Assembly: GCA_963680875.1 (NCBI GenBank) | Contig: OY804579.1 | Location: 27,637,804 to 27,701,803 of the forward strand | Direction: 5' to 3' | Origin: Bathymodiolus brooksi | Taxonomy: Eukaryota; Mollusca; Bivalvia; Mytilida; Modiolidae | DNA: 64,000 nucleotides | Shown: in pieces, positions 33,901 to 39,813 of the stretch | Layout: every line of letters begins with the position of its first letter | Numbering within the stretch: the first letter of the stretch is position 1 | Translations under genes and position numbers: made by a program | The notes under the pieces: model-generated | Databases searched by the model: none | What the model was told of the DNA's origin: nothing | The model's input: only the letters and a program-made list of their open reading frames with translations

Positions 33901-34054
33901 TTCGCTATGTGCTGCTAGCTTTGTTTCAAATTCTATTGCCAACTTAGCACCTCCCTTGATTATATTTTCTGGTGTTAATTTTGAAAATTCTGGTAGTTTC
34001 TCATATCTGAGTATGGGGTTAGTTTCTGCTGTGTCTCGTGGTGTCTCTGGTATT
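6720..34054 (-). CDS. Oligopeptidase A-like M3 metallopeptidase gene, N-terminal half (six exons)
   Basis: Six minus-strand exons joined in order 34,054-33,891, 33,543-33,407, 23,254-23,186, 17,650-17,490, 7,861-7,757 and 6,908-6,720 give one uninterrupted frame of about 275 codons. Every AG/GT junction and phase agrees. The product aligns, from memory, with the helical N-terminal region of bacterial oligopeptidase A-type M3 peptidases: NPxLxxxxLPxFSKxxPE, then [30 protein letters not shown], the 'IENLPNSLL' segment and [16 protein letters not shown]3 enzymes are zinc peptidases that cleave short oligopeptides in cytosol or mitochondria. The HEXXH catalytic domain is not in the window and should lie beyond the left edge. 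The start exon lies upstream of 34,054 and was not identified. Two introns are near 10 kb and packed with repeats. Whether the gene is functional cannot be judged without the rest. Confidence 0.85.
7030..7660 (-). repeat. Old, degenerate copy of the ~166-bp satellite
   Basis: Eroded monomers remain recognisable by 'tagaggaccatc', 'cccatag', and 'ggccatcttggatttc' spaced roughly as in the 1.5-4.7 kb array. It lies in the intron between exons V and VI. Divergence is far higher than in the other arrays, so this is an older insertion of the same type of element. Confidence 0.6.
7757..7861 (-). CDS. M3 peptidase exon V
   Basis: The acceptor TATTTTTCAG and donor GTAAGTTT flank 105 bp in phase 2 to phase 2. 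It encodes [20 protein letters not shown] and then [15 protein letters not shown]. This aligns with the 'NVLDATxxxxxxxxDxxELAGLPESAL' segment of oligopeptidase A. The phase joins it to exon IV (completing a Lys codon) and exon VI (completing a Pro codon). Confidence 0.85.
8030..8400 (+). repeat. Dispersed repeat tail
   Basis: The block CTTCCGGAGCACCTGAGTTC with the following 'ttttagtt..gtgt..ttgt' track has a diverged relative at about 11,395-11,540 (ggagcatctgagttcatgtc). I recognise this type of block as a widely dispersed bivalve repeat tail, but cannot name the family from sequence alone. The 88-codon frame across it is not convincing as a gene. Confidence 0.4.
8480..9273 (-). mobile_element. 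Helitron-like element with ~166-bp monomers (partial 3' side)
   Basis: About four monomers, each with 'tagaggaccttcca', 'tttcagaggagaagatt', 'ccaatcagaaacaagaatt' and 'tggccatgtttgttaacgg'. The right boundary is the 5' terminus: an accagtgatggcaa-type stretch with 'ggacgacaagtgatggcaaaa', then a hairpin AGCTCAC..GGTGAGCT ending at 9,273. The left side has no CTRR hairpin and fades near 8,480. Six bases separate it from the next element of the same family. Confidence 0.65.
9280..9899 (-). mobile_element. Complete short Helitron-like element
   Basis: On the minus strand the 3' end is a hairpin (AGGCTCAGTGGGCTGAACCT) followed by CTAG and a host T. The 5' end is the hairpin AGCTCACCTGG..CATGTGAG at 9,899. 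Between them are three ~160-bp monomers with 'tagagga(t/c)cttacatagatgcttcctgccaa', and a subterminal 'ggacgacggacgccaagtgatggcaa'. Both ends are intact in only 620 bp, which makes it the clearest model for the family boundaries in this window. Confidence 0.75.
9900..10357 (+). repeat. Tandem ~165-bp units (left part of a split array)
   Basis: Three units contain GGGTAATCAGATTTACTTCA, 'attgcagg..aggtagatcttgacatgttgaacatg' and 'ttatagtttttgaaataaaggatgaaaa'. The array resumes at 14,431 with the same units, so the 4.07-kb TIR element between was inserted into it. Confidence 0.75.
12495..12715 (+). mobile_element. SINE, tRNA-derived family A
   Basis: The head (cggtggtgtaatggttagca..gggatagagcccc) resembles a tRNA-like promoter with an A-box-like GTGTAATGGTTAG. 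It is followed by the body shared with positions 1-140 (ACTATAAAATTGGTATTTGT; cccgagt..agtgacatgtct). It is nested inside the 10,360-14,428 element. Confidence 0.6.
14085..14267 (-). pseudogene. THAP-like zinc-finger fragment
   Basis: The minus-strand frame contains [16 protein letters not shown], resembling the C-terminal half of a THAP domain (W-x-P-x-K...-C-S-x-H). The expected first Cys pair and the AVPTF tail are not evident, and the Phe normally following the His is replaced by Asn. It sits about 160 bp inside the right TIR of the 4.07-kb element, where a transposase terminus could be. Short and degenerate; could be coincidence. Confidence 0.35.
14431..15175 (+). repeat. Tandem ~165-bp units (right part of split array) with Helitron-like monomer
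   Basis: This continues the array of 9,900-10,357 with three to four units. It then contains 'gttattaccaaaaacgtgcaatttta', 'ggtggccatgtttgttggcc' and 'tttcagaggagtagatta', the latter from the ~166-bp family. The same succession, inverted, is present at 57,300-57,670, so these belong to one element family. Confidence 0.65.
15185..15435 (-). mobile_element. SINE, tRNA-derived family B
   Basis: On the minus strand it runs from a tRNA-like head (gatttacaactac..., box-B-like GTTGTGAATTTGAATCCCAC) to a tail ending 'ttaaatgtggccttacaccataac'. Copies of the same ~250-bp unit are at 22,850-23,115 (+) and 32,045-32,330 (-). Confidence 0.65.
15470..15710 (-). repeat. Degenerate ~166-bp-family fragment
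   Basis: The remnants 'gatagggtattatgctaaactatgtcc', 'ttctgccaagtttagttccatatggtc' and a decayed 'gacagac..' 5' subterminal stretch match the satellite-bearing element family in order. It is an old copy in the intron. Confidence 0.5.
15901..15929 (-). promoter_or_regulatory. Nuclear-receptor half-site cluster, copy 1
   Basis: On the minus strand the 29 bp read TCAAGGTCA, T, AGGTCA, A, AGGTCA, AGGTCA. They contain an ERR/SF-1-type extended half-site (TCAAGGTCA) and a perfect DR1 (AGGTCA-A-AGGTCA). Motif match only; no evidence of binding. Confidence 0.45.
16207..16480 (-). repeat. Dispersed repeat also present at 56.2 kb
   Basis: The block with AAATGGTGCAAAATCCTGCA and 'ctaggcctctcctgg' recurs at 56,290-56,470 as 'aaatgatgcaaaatcctggcatctgggcatttcctgg'. 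At 56.2 kb it follows the 3' end of a minus-strand frame and polyadenylation signal, so it may be the 3' region of the same element. Confidence 0.4.
17209..17237 (-). promoter_or_regulatory. Nuclear-receptor half-site cluster, copy 2
   Basis: The same 29-bp arrangement of four AGGTCA half-sites as at 15,901-15,929. It lies about 250 bp from peptidase exon IV. Confidence 0.45.
17490..17650 (-). CDS. M3 peptidase exon IV
   Basis: The acceptor CTTTTTCTGTTCAAAATTCAG and donor GTAATT flank 161 bp in phase 0 to phase 2. It encodes [20 protein letters not shown] and then [15 protein letters not shown]. This matches the 'LTxEQxRxLxxxLRDFRLxGxGLPxExRxRFxEI' helix of oligopeptidase A. An alternative frame (IEEELQRQR) after residue ~41 also looks plausible. 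Only the reading given here fits the phase of exon V and keeps the frame open. Confidence 0.85.
17651..18084. other. Intron, no further feature seen
   Basis: AT-rich intronic DNA between exon IV and the next repeat element. I see no coding frame with splice sites and no tandem structure. Confidence 0.5.
18093..18745. mobile_element. TIR-like element with TATGCCCCC ends
   Basis: It begins AAGTATGCCCCCAC and ends GGGGGCATAAT in inverted orientation. It contains three ~150-bp tandem units with 'ccattatgtgtataaacatc', 'attaaagctgtagctc' and 'aactgtaggaggagatag'. A second copy with two units is at 32,428-32,917. The right side has 'cggacgacaagacgaacagacagggg', reminiscent of subterminal stretches in the Helitron-like family. 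Confidence 0.6.
18750..19148. other. Intron, short imperfect inverted repeat
   Basis: 'Tggggccaattttc' near 18,927 and 'gttggccccattttga' near 19,045 form a loose inverted pair. No gene seen. Confidence 0.3.
19149..20185 (-). mobile_element. Helitron-like element, 3' end plus six ~160-bp monomers
   Basis: The minus-strand 3' end is a perfect hairpin AGGCTCAGCCCACTGAGCCT followed by CTAG and a host T. Monomers contain 'tagaggaccttccatagatgcttcctaccaag' and 'ccaatcagaaacaagaattgcctgtgg'. At about 20,186 it stops abruptly at another dispersed repeat, without the AGCTCACC 5' terminus, so it is 5'-truncated. Confidence 0.7.
20186..20280 (+). repeat. Dispersed repeat, left flank of foldback element
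   Basis: The stretch 'ggtgctccagaaaaaataagcagttcctgctcc' has a relative at about 21,508 (ggtgctccaaaatgttaagcggtctctgctcc). It is interrupted at AGTACCGGA by the TIR element and resumes at 22,188-22,330. Confidence 0.55.
20290..22187. mobile_element. Mutator-like foldback element with ~460-bp TIRs
   Basis: Arms 20,290-20,750 and 21,730-22,187 are long inverted copies differing at few positions outside their tips, which carry a GAAAC-type pentanucleotide microsatellite of different length. The ends are GGGTACCTGTAAAGTGCG and its inverse. A perfect 9-bp direct repeat AGTACCGGA flanks it (20,281-20,289; 22,188-22,196). Long TIRs with 9-bp duplications are typical of Mutator-like elements. The ~980-bp core encodes no recognisable transposase, so it is non-autonomous. 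Confidence 0.8.
22330..22850. repeat. Intron with a worn ~166-bp-family fragment
   Basis: 'Gacaattttggcttcatttgctccagtggtc' and 'ggatggtcatcttggaattg' at 22,590-22,690 are remnants of the satellite family. The rest shows nothing. Confidence 0.35.
22850..23118 (+). mobile_element. SINE, tRNA-derived family B
   Basis: Plus-strand copy: 'ggatttacaacaacctgcgcaatcagtgca', box-B-like GTGAGTTTGAACCCTGTTC, 'gcgaggtgtactcgatacaac', 'aagtttatcagtgacttgcg' and the tail GTTGAAATTGGCGTTAAACA. A run of C interrupts the body near 23,040. Confidence 0.7.
23186..23254 (-). CDS. M3 peptidase exon III
   Basis: The acceptor CCTTTTTCAG and donor GTCAGT flank 69 bp, exactly 23 codons, phase 0 to 0. It encodes [20 protein letters not shown] then AVK. 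This aligns with the 'EAYExxxPxxxEFxxxxGQxxxLYxAxKxL' stretch of oligopeptidase A. The first 70 bp after the SINE are intron. Confidence 0.8.
23724..26822 (+). repeat. 42-bp minisatellite, about 74 copies
   Basis: The unit runs GGAGTGTATTTAATTTTGTG, then TTCATGTTATACAAACAATA, then TT. Variants are tttatgtggt for ttcatgttat and catcatt or caacatt for caatatt. One unit near 26,440 lacks three bases. Because 42 is a multiple of three, several frames on both strands stay open, the longest 1,064 codons. Such periodic Leu/Cys/Tyr-rich translations have no independent support. It lies in the ~10-kb intron of the peptidase gene. Confidence 0.95.
26937..29395 (-). repeat. ~157-166-bp satellite array of the Helitron-like family
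   Basis: About fifteen monomers contain 'tagaggaccttccatagatgcttcctaccaag', 'ccaagcggtttcagaggagaa', 'ccaatcagaaacaagaattgcctgtgg' and 'gccatgtttgttaacgg'. Segment 26,941-27,640 is repeated at about +920 bp (27,861-28,560), including shared oddities such as CAAAGGATCGGGACGAAATG and 'ggctaagaaagaagaagagttcttag'. No terminal hairpin is seen at either edge. Confidence 0.85.
29506..29880 (+). repeat. ~126-bp tandem repeat, three copies
   Basis: Each copy has ACAATGTTGAATTTGTGCGG, then GCCATTTTGAAAATGGC (a perfect 17-bp dyad, decayed in copy three), 'gaccggtagaaatttttc' and 'atcaattcgggacatcat'. Confidence 0.8.
29900..30925. other. Intronic stretch without recognised feature
   Basis: Mixed-composition DNA. 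The 81-codon plus-strand frame near 30,632-30,877 has no splice support and no family match. It ends at a 'gggcgaccgtcc' block that gives way to satellite monomers. Confidence 0.4.
30928..31250 (-). mobile_element. Helitron-like element 5'-side remnant
   Basis: Two monomers, then the subterminal 'ggacgacagatgacggacgacggatgcccaagtgatggcaa' and a decayed 5' terminus (cagctcgccttgccttaggctg). It probably belongs with the array at 26.9-29.4 kb, the 29.4-30.9 kb stretch being inserted or unrelated. Confidence 0.55.
31396..31794. mobile_element. hAT-type MITE
   Basis: The ends CAGGGCTCACCA and TGGTGAGCCCTG are inverted repeats, with further inverted GGGCGACTT-like blocks inside. AGGAAAG is present on both sides (31,389-31,395; 31,795-31,801), 7 bp and possibly 8 bp depending on the terminal base. 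CAGGG-type ends with ~8-bp duplications fit hAT. No transposase. Confidence 0.65.
32045..32330 (-). mobile_element. SINE, family B, with internal 43-bp duplication
   Basis: Minus-strand copy of the 22.85-kb SINE. The segment around GAGTACACCTCGCCATGAG is duplicated in tandem (32,198-32,250). Confidence 0.65.
32428..32917. mobile_element. Second copy of the TATGCCCCC element
   Basis: Same ends and units as 18,093-18,745, here with two internal units and 'cgaacggacgaccgaaaggacggacagatggac'. Short of one unit. Confidence 0.6.
32926..33115 (+). mobile_element. SINE tail, family A
   Basis: 'Aagactgattggctcggaatcagg', 'ctaactaagcatgttggtct', then the tail AAATTGCTGAATTGGCGTTA. The tail is shared with family B (gttgaaattggcgttaaac), so both families may use the same LINE-recognised 3' end. 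Confidence 0.55.
33407..33543 (-). CDS. M3 peptidase exon II
   Basis: The acceptor TTATATTACAG and donor GTAAGTTT flank 137 bp, phase 1 to 0. It encodes [20 protein letters not shown], then [20 protein letters not shown]. This matches the 'TWENxxxPLxExxxxLxxxxxxxxHLNxVxNSxELREAYE' block of oligopeptidase A. Confidence 0.88.
33891..34054 (-). CDS. M3 peptidase exon I (of those visible)
   Basis: The acceptor CAATTTCTTATTTCAG and donor GTAGGTAAT flank 164 bp, phase 2 to 1. It encodes [20 protein letters not shown], then [20 protein letters not shown]. This aligns with the N-terminal 'NPLLxxxxLPPFSxIxPEHVVPAxxxxL' of M3 oligopeptidases. The preceding residues suggest at least one more 5' exon. 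A 30-bp minisatellite begins about 40-50 bp upstream of the acceptor. Confidence 0.88.
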
Positions 34055-34099
34055 CTGAAATAAGAAATTGCATTTTCTGTACTTTGTAAATGGTAATTA

Positions 34100-36048
34100 T
34101 TACTACTGTCAGCATGTCGTGAGATATATAAACTACTGTCAGCACGTCGTGTGATATATAAACTACTGTCAGCACGTCGTGTGATGTATAAATTACTGTC
34201 AGCACGTCGTGTGATATATAAACTACTGTCAGGCACGTTGTGTGATATATAAACTACTGTCAGCACGTCGTGTGATGTATAAACTACTGTCAGCATGTCA
34301 TGAGATATATAAACTACTGTGCAGCACGTCGTGTGATATATAAACTACATGTATATTGTACTGTCAGCACGTCGTGTGATGTATAAACTACTGTCAGGGC
34401 AGTCAGGCATGTCATGTGATATATAAACTACTGTCATGCACGTCGTGTGATGTATAAACTACTGTCGGGCACTTCGTGTGATATATAAACTACTGTCAGG
34501 CATGTCGTGTGATATATAAACTACTGTCAGCATGTCGTGAGATATATAAACTACTGTGCAGCACGTCGTGTGATATATAAACTACTGTCAGCATGTCGTG
34601 TGCTATATAAACTACTGTCAGCACGTCGTGTGATATATAAACTACTGTCAGCATGTCGTGTGATAAACTACTGTCAGCATGTCGTGTGATATATAAACTA
34701 CTGTCAGCATGTCATGAGATATATAAACTACTGTCAGCACGTCGTGTGATATATACACTACTGTCAGCACATCGTGTGATATATAAACTACTGTGCAGCA
34801 CGCCATGTGATATATAAACTACTGTCAGCATGTCGTGTGATACATAAACTACTGTCAGCACGTCGTGTGATATATAAACTACTGTCAGCACATCGTGAGA
34901 TATATAAACTACTGTGCAGCACGTCATGTGATATATAAACTACTGTCAGCATGTCGTGTGATACATAAACTACTGTCAGCACGTCATGTGATATATAAAC
35001 TACTGTCAGCACATCGTGAGATATATAAACTACTGTGCAGCAGGTCATGTGATATATAAACTACTGTCAGCATGTCATGTGATATATAAACTACTGTCAG
35101 CACGTCGTGTGATATATAAACTACTGTCAGCACGTCGTGTGATATATAAACTACTGTCAGCACGTCGTGAGATATAAAAACTACTGTGCAGCACGTCATG
35201 TGATATATAAACTACTGTGCAGCACGTCATGTGATATATAAACTACTGTCAGCACGTCGTGAGATATATAAACTACTGTCAGCACATCGTGTGATGTATA
35301 AACTACTGTCAGCATGTCGTGTGATAAACTACTGTCAGCATGTCGTGTGATATATAAACTACTGTCAGGCATGTCATGTAATATATAAACTACTGTCAGC
35401 ACGTCGTGTGATATATAAACTACTGTCAGCACATCGTGTGATATATAAACTACTGTCAGCACGTCGTGAGATATATAAACTACTGTCAGCACATCGTGTG
35501 ATGTATAAACTACTGTCAGCATGTCGTGTGATAAACTACTGTCAGCATGTCGTGTGATATATAAACTACTGTCAGGCATGTCATGTGATATATAAACTAC
35601 TGTCAGCACGTCGTGTGATATATAAACTACTGTCCGCACGTAGTGTGATATATAAACTACTGTCAGCATGTCGTGTGATATATAAACTACTGTCAGCACG
35701 TCGTGTGATATATAAACTACTGTCAGCATGTCGTGAGATATATAAACTACTGTCAGCACGTCGTGTGATGTATAAACTACTGTCAGCACGTCGTGCGATA
35801 TATAAACTACTGTCAGCATGTCGTGTGATATATAAACTACTGTCAGCACGTCGTGTGATATATAAACTACTGTCAGGCATGTCGTGTGATATATAAACTA
35901 CTGTCAGGCACGTCGTGTGATGTATAAACTACTGTCAGGCATGTCGTGTGATATATAATCTACTATCATGCACGTCGTGTGATGTATAAACTACTGTCAG
36001 GCATGTCATGTGATATATAAACTACTGTCAGGCACGTCGTGTGATATA
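34100..36048 (-). repeat. 30-bp minisatellite, about 64 copies
   Basis: The plus-strand unit is CTGTCAGCACGTCGTGTGAT then ATATAAACTA. Variants carry an extra base (ctgtgcagc, ctgtcaggc) or lack 'atata'. Frames stay open on both strands because 30 is a multiple of three; these are not genes. On the sense strand of the peptidase gene each unit reads GTGCTGACAGTAGTTTATAT. The array runs up to the TIR element at 36,050. Confidence 0.95.
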
Positions 36049-36796
36049 TGGGTCATTCTACAGAAAGTGGCAATTTTCATTTTTCAGATTCAGAAAAATA
36101 AAACAGTTATTGGAACATCTTTATTGAATTCAAAACACTGAAATAACATTAAAGAATCAGAAAAAAACATGTACTTCAAAAAATTCAACCAATACATGCT
36201 CACCTATGTCATAATATATGACCTAGTCGTCTTGTTTGTCATTCCTGTTACCTTATTATTTTTCTTTGTACAAAAAAATCCAAAAAGATAACACTGAGAA
36301 AAAATGTTTCCATACGATCAAACACAAAAAAATACCTACTATAGTGAAATTTTTACATTTGCATTGCAATTTGTTTGGTAGAAATAGCAAATTTTATTAC
36401 CTTTTCTTAATTTTTGCCTAAAATCAAACTTTTTTTGGCTGTTGTAAATTACTTAACTCCATTATTGAATAACAATTTCTCTTTTTATGATAACACAATC
36501 AAACTCAATATTTTTTTTATAATAGATGAGCATCATATAATTTAAATAAATAACTTGATTGAAATTGAACTAGGTAACAGGAATGACACATTTGGTAACA
36601 GGAATTTGTTTCTTTTCACCCATGGTCATGTTAATCTATTAATTTTTGGACATTTATTTAGCAAGTAAAGGTATACTAAAATAATTCACAAATTTTAAAA
36701 CAAATAAAAAAGCCAAAATGAAGCTCTTAATAAACAATTTATAACAAAGTAGTAACAGGAATGACATTTTGAAAATGTTTTTTTGATTTCATGTCT

Positions 36797-37011
36797 TTAC
36801 TCTATGCTATATTTTTTATTGCCTATTTTCTTTATGTTGGAATTCGGAAGGATTTTAACAATGTCCTCATTGAAATACCAACAAATATCTTTATGTTTTG
36901 GCCACTGGTATTCGCTGGCAGATTGTTGGGTAGGTTCCATACATTGTACTTGAACTTCGCTTCTTTTTGTTTTTACGATAAGTCCTGGATATTTGATATG
37001 GTCATATACAA
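36797..37011 (-). CDS. Candidate terminal exon, unrecognised protein
   Basis: The frame begins after acceptor-like GGAATGTAG (phase 1) and ends at a stop at 36,797-36,799. It encodes VVYDHIKYPGLIV, VQVQCMEPTQ, and then YQWPKHKDICWYFNEDIVKI. The pattern 'YD..xYPGxV......VxxM........WP...D..WY' resembles the C-terminal Tudor/SH3-like module of some invertebrate transposon proteins; I recall that pattern but cannot name the family. No matching donor was pinned down, so linkage to the upstream pieces is inferred. Confidence 0.5.
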
Positions 37012-37226
37012 CTACATTCCAACAGTCAATTCATCATTTTGTTTAATTAAAAATATCTCTCTCAGTTCTGACCTCAGACTGTAGACCTCCACATCTTTCT
37101 GTCATTCGATCATCCTGCTTCTCAATTCCACAGATTAATCCCTCTCCCTGAATCCCTCCAATATCAGATCTCTCTGTCTCCTTGTTCACCTGCCTCTCAC
37201 TTCCACTAATTAATCCCTCTTCCTTA

Positions 37227-37490
37227 GGGACCGACCATTTAACTTGAAGGGGGGGGGGGGGGGTTATGGTTTTTTGTTTCGTTCAGAAAAAAATTTTCGG
37301 ACAACACAAGAGTTAGAATATTTTTTTTCCCCCAGAATTTAACATTAGGTTATATGACAAAAACTCTGAATCAGATTATTTTTTTTTTCCTCCACCAAAA
37401 TCAGAACATTTTTTTCAGCAACATTGGGAATCAGAATATTTTTTTAGAAAAAAACCATAACCCTCCCCTTCAAGTTAAATGGTCGTTCCC
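37227..37490. mobile_element. 264-bp MITE with TTA duplication
   Basis: GGGACCGACCATTTAACTTG at the left is matched by inverted CAAGTTAAATGGTCGTTCCC at the right, and GGTTATGG pairs with CCATAACC. TTA lies on both sides (37,224-37,226; 37,491-37,493). The TTA duplication is compatible with a PIF/Harbinger-type origin. It interrupts the 75-bp repeat region. Confidence 0.75.
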
Positions 37491-37494
37491 TTAG

Positions 37495-38090
37495 TCACTC
37501 CAACATCACACCCCACTATCTCTTTATCAACCTGCCTCTCAGATCTACCAACTAGATCATCTTCCTTAGTCACTCTAACATCACACCCCACTATCTATTT
37601 ATCAACCTGCCTCTCAGATCCACCAACTAGATCATCTTCCTTAGTCACTCCAACATCACACCCCACTGTCTCTTTATCAACCTGCCTCTCAGATCCACCA
37701 ACTAGATCATCTTCCTTAGTCACTCCAACATCACACCCCACTGTCTCTCTATCAACCTGTCTCTCAGATCCACCAACTGGATCATCTTCTTAGTCACTCC
37801 AACATCACACCCCACTGTCTCTCTATCAACCTGTCTCTCAGATCCACCAACTGGATCATCTTCTTAGTCACTCCAACATCACACCCCACTGTCTCTTTAT
37901 CAACCTGTCTCTCAGATCCACCAACTAGATCATCTTCCTTAGTCACTCCAACATCACACCCCACTGTCTCTTTATCAACCTGTCTCTCAGATCCACCAAC
38001 TGGATCATCTTCATTAGTCACTCCAACATCACACTGCACTGTCTCTATCAACCTGCCTCTCAGATCCACCAACTAGATCATCTTCTGGAG
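37495..38090 (-). repeat. 75-bp in-frame repeat, about eight copies
   Basis: Units start at each CACTC(C/T)AACATCACACCCCA, spaced 73-75 bp. On the minus strand the 75-bp unit is 25 codons, giving a charged repeat with DVGVTKEDDLVGGSERQVDK then ETVGC. Two units are one or two bases short and break the frame. The adjacent minus-strand DNA continues with similar hydrophilic sequence (SGSERQVNKETERSDIGGIQ at ~37,160-37,215). This suggests a once-coding repeat region of the same gene as the flanking pieces. Confidence 0.75.
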
Positions 38091-38126
38091 TCCCTCCAGT
38101 ATCACCTTTCCCTTTATCTACATGCC

Positions 38127-38308
38127 TCATACTTCTCCAACTACTCCCTCTTCAACAGCCACTCCTTCACATCTCTCTGAATCACTAGCTTCTGACATAG
38201 TTCCATCATCAACATCTGCAATTGTCTCATTGTATTCATCTTTCATATCCTCTTTAGAAACATTGCTTTCATCTATCTCATTTTCTTGTCTATTGCATTT
38301 GCTCGCAA
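38127..38308 (-). CDS. Candidate internal exon, acidic protein
   Basis: The acceptor CCCTTAATTGCAG ends at 38,309 and the frame runs ASKCNRQENEIDESNVSKED, then EYNETIADVDDGTMSEASDS to a stop at 38,127. The phase joins exactly to the exon ending at 39,655 (G + TT = Val). Rich in Glu/Asp/Ser. A GTATGA donor may lie just before the stop. Function unknown. Confidence 0.5.
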
Positions 38309-38494
38309 CTGCAATTAAGGGCACAAAGTGATTTGAACTTTTAAAATTTCATAGGATATTTTGTCATGTAAGGAGAAATGAACATAACAACATTTATTTC
38401 TTTTTATTTGTAATAAGAGGACAGTAATGAAAACTTATCTGATTCATTTATCAAATTATTGTCATTCCTGTTACCATTTGCATCAGTCCTGTTA

Positions 38495-39505
38495 CCTTTG
38501 AGGTAAACATGCTTATCATGGAATATTTCAGTTTATTTTACTTGAAATCACATGAAAATACCCCTCTAAAGAATTATAACTAGTATAAATGATCAAGAAA
38601 TGGTTTGTATTAAAAAAAAAAGAAACCTTATTTTGTCCTTAATATAAAAAAAATTGTTTTTAGTTTTATTTTCTGTCATTCCTGTTATCAAATAGGTCAT
38701 TCCTGTCCCCTTTTGCAAAATATGATCTTAAATTGGCATAATAATTAGATTACTAAATTAAATTATTTGTATTTTTGTTCAAACATAATTAAAAAATGAG
38801 AAATAACCTTTAAATGTTTTCCTGTGTAACCATTATGAATTTTACTCATAAAAAAATGTTTTATCTTACAAGAAAAACTGTCATTCCTGTTAAAAACTAT
38901 GTCAATTCTGTTACCAAAACAAAATATATAACACTTTTGAATCAAAAAGTTACTTCTTTGACAGAGAAATGTTTTTTTTAATATACTGTATCTAATTTAT
39001 AAATGCTTCAATAAATTTAATTTATTCATTTGTATCAAAATACCTTTGTTACAGAATAAAATCTAAAAAAAATCATTCCTTTTACCAAGCCCAGTCATTC
39101 CTGTTAATTTTACCCTGGAACAGGAATGACAGGAACAGGAATGATGGACCTTAATCAATTTAAAACTTTTCAAGGCCACTTTACTGACCAAGGCTATTAA
39201 ATGACATTTTTTTTGTTTGAACAAAAATACAAATAATTTAATTTAGTAATCTAATTATTATGCCAATTTAAGATCATATTTTGCAAAAGGGGACAGGAAT
39301 GACCTATTTGATAACAGGAATGACAGAAAATAAAACTAAAAACAATTTTTTTTATATTAAGGACAAAATAAGGTTTCTTTTTTTTTAATACAAACCATTT
39401 CTTGATCATTTATACTAGTTATAATTCTTTAGAGGGATATTTTCAAGTGATTTCAAGTAAAATAAACTGAAATAGTCCATGATAAGCATGTTTACCTCAA
39501 AGGAC
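38495..39505. repeat. Inverted duplication, ~290-bp arms
   Basis: The left arm 38,495-38,785 (cctttgaggtaaacatgctt ... ttatttgtatttttgttcaaac) is repeated inverted at 39,213-39,505 with few differences. The ~430-bp spacer and both arms carry GTCATTCCTGTTA-like words. It lies within the predicted intron between the exons ending at 39,655 and starting at 38,308. Confidence 0.8.
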
Positions 39506-39654
39506 CACTGTTATTATTTTTTTTTCCATATATTGTGTTTCCTGAATATGAATAGGATCAATACTAAAAATGTGGAACAGTATATGACAGATAAAAAGTG
39601 AATTCTCTACTCTAACCTTCATTTATTCTTCAAAATCTCCACATGTTTACTTAC

Positions 39655-39813
39655 CATGGATGACTTCTACATTTTTAAATACAGGAAGTTCATATCTGCC
39701 ACCAAGTACCCTACATTCCGTATTAGGGGAGGTAGCTCTGACTCGGGGATCAATTGAAATTTGGTAACAGGGTTGACACCAAATTGCGGGACAGTCCTTC
39801 TGTGCCTTGGAAA
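39655..39813 (-). CDS. Candidate exon with Cys-rich segment, unrecognised protein
   Basis: Open from about 39,813 to a strong donor GTAAGTAAAC at 39,654. It encodes KAQKDCPAIWCQPCYQISID, then ECRVLGGRYELPVFKNVEVI. The CxxxxCxxC spacing could bind a metal. A stop lies just upstream, so the 5' boundary is either a weak acceptor (GATTTCCAAG) or the piece is truncated. It splices in phase to the acidic exon at 38,308. I do not recognise the family. Confidence 0.5.

Noticed and set aside
34712..35880. Long minus- and plus-strand frames (HDVLTVVYIS repeats)
   Set aside because: By-products of a 30-bp minisatellite; the frames break wherever a unit has an extra base.
34100..36048. CRISPR-like array
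   Set aside because: Units are contiguous 30-mers with no unique spacers, in a eukaryotic intron.
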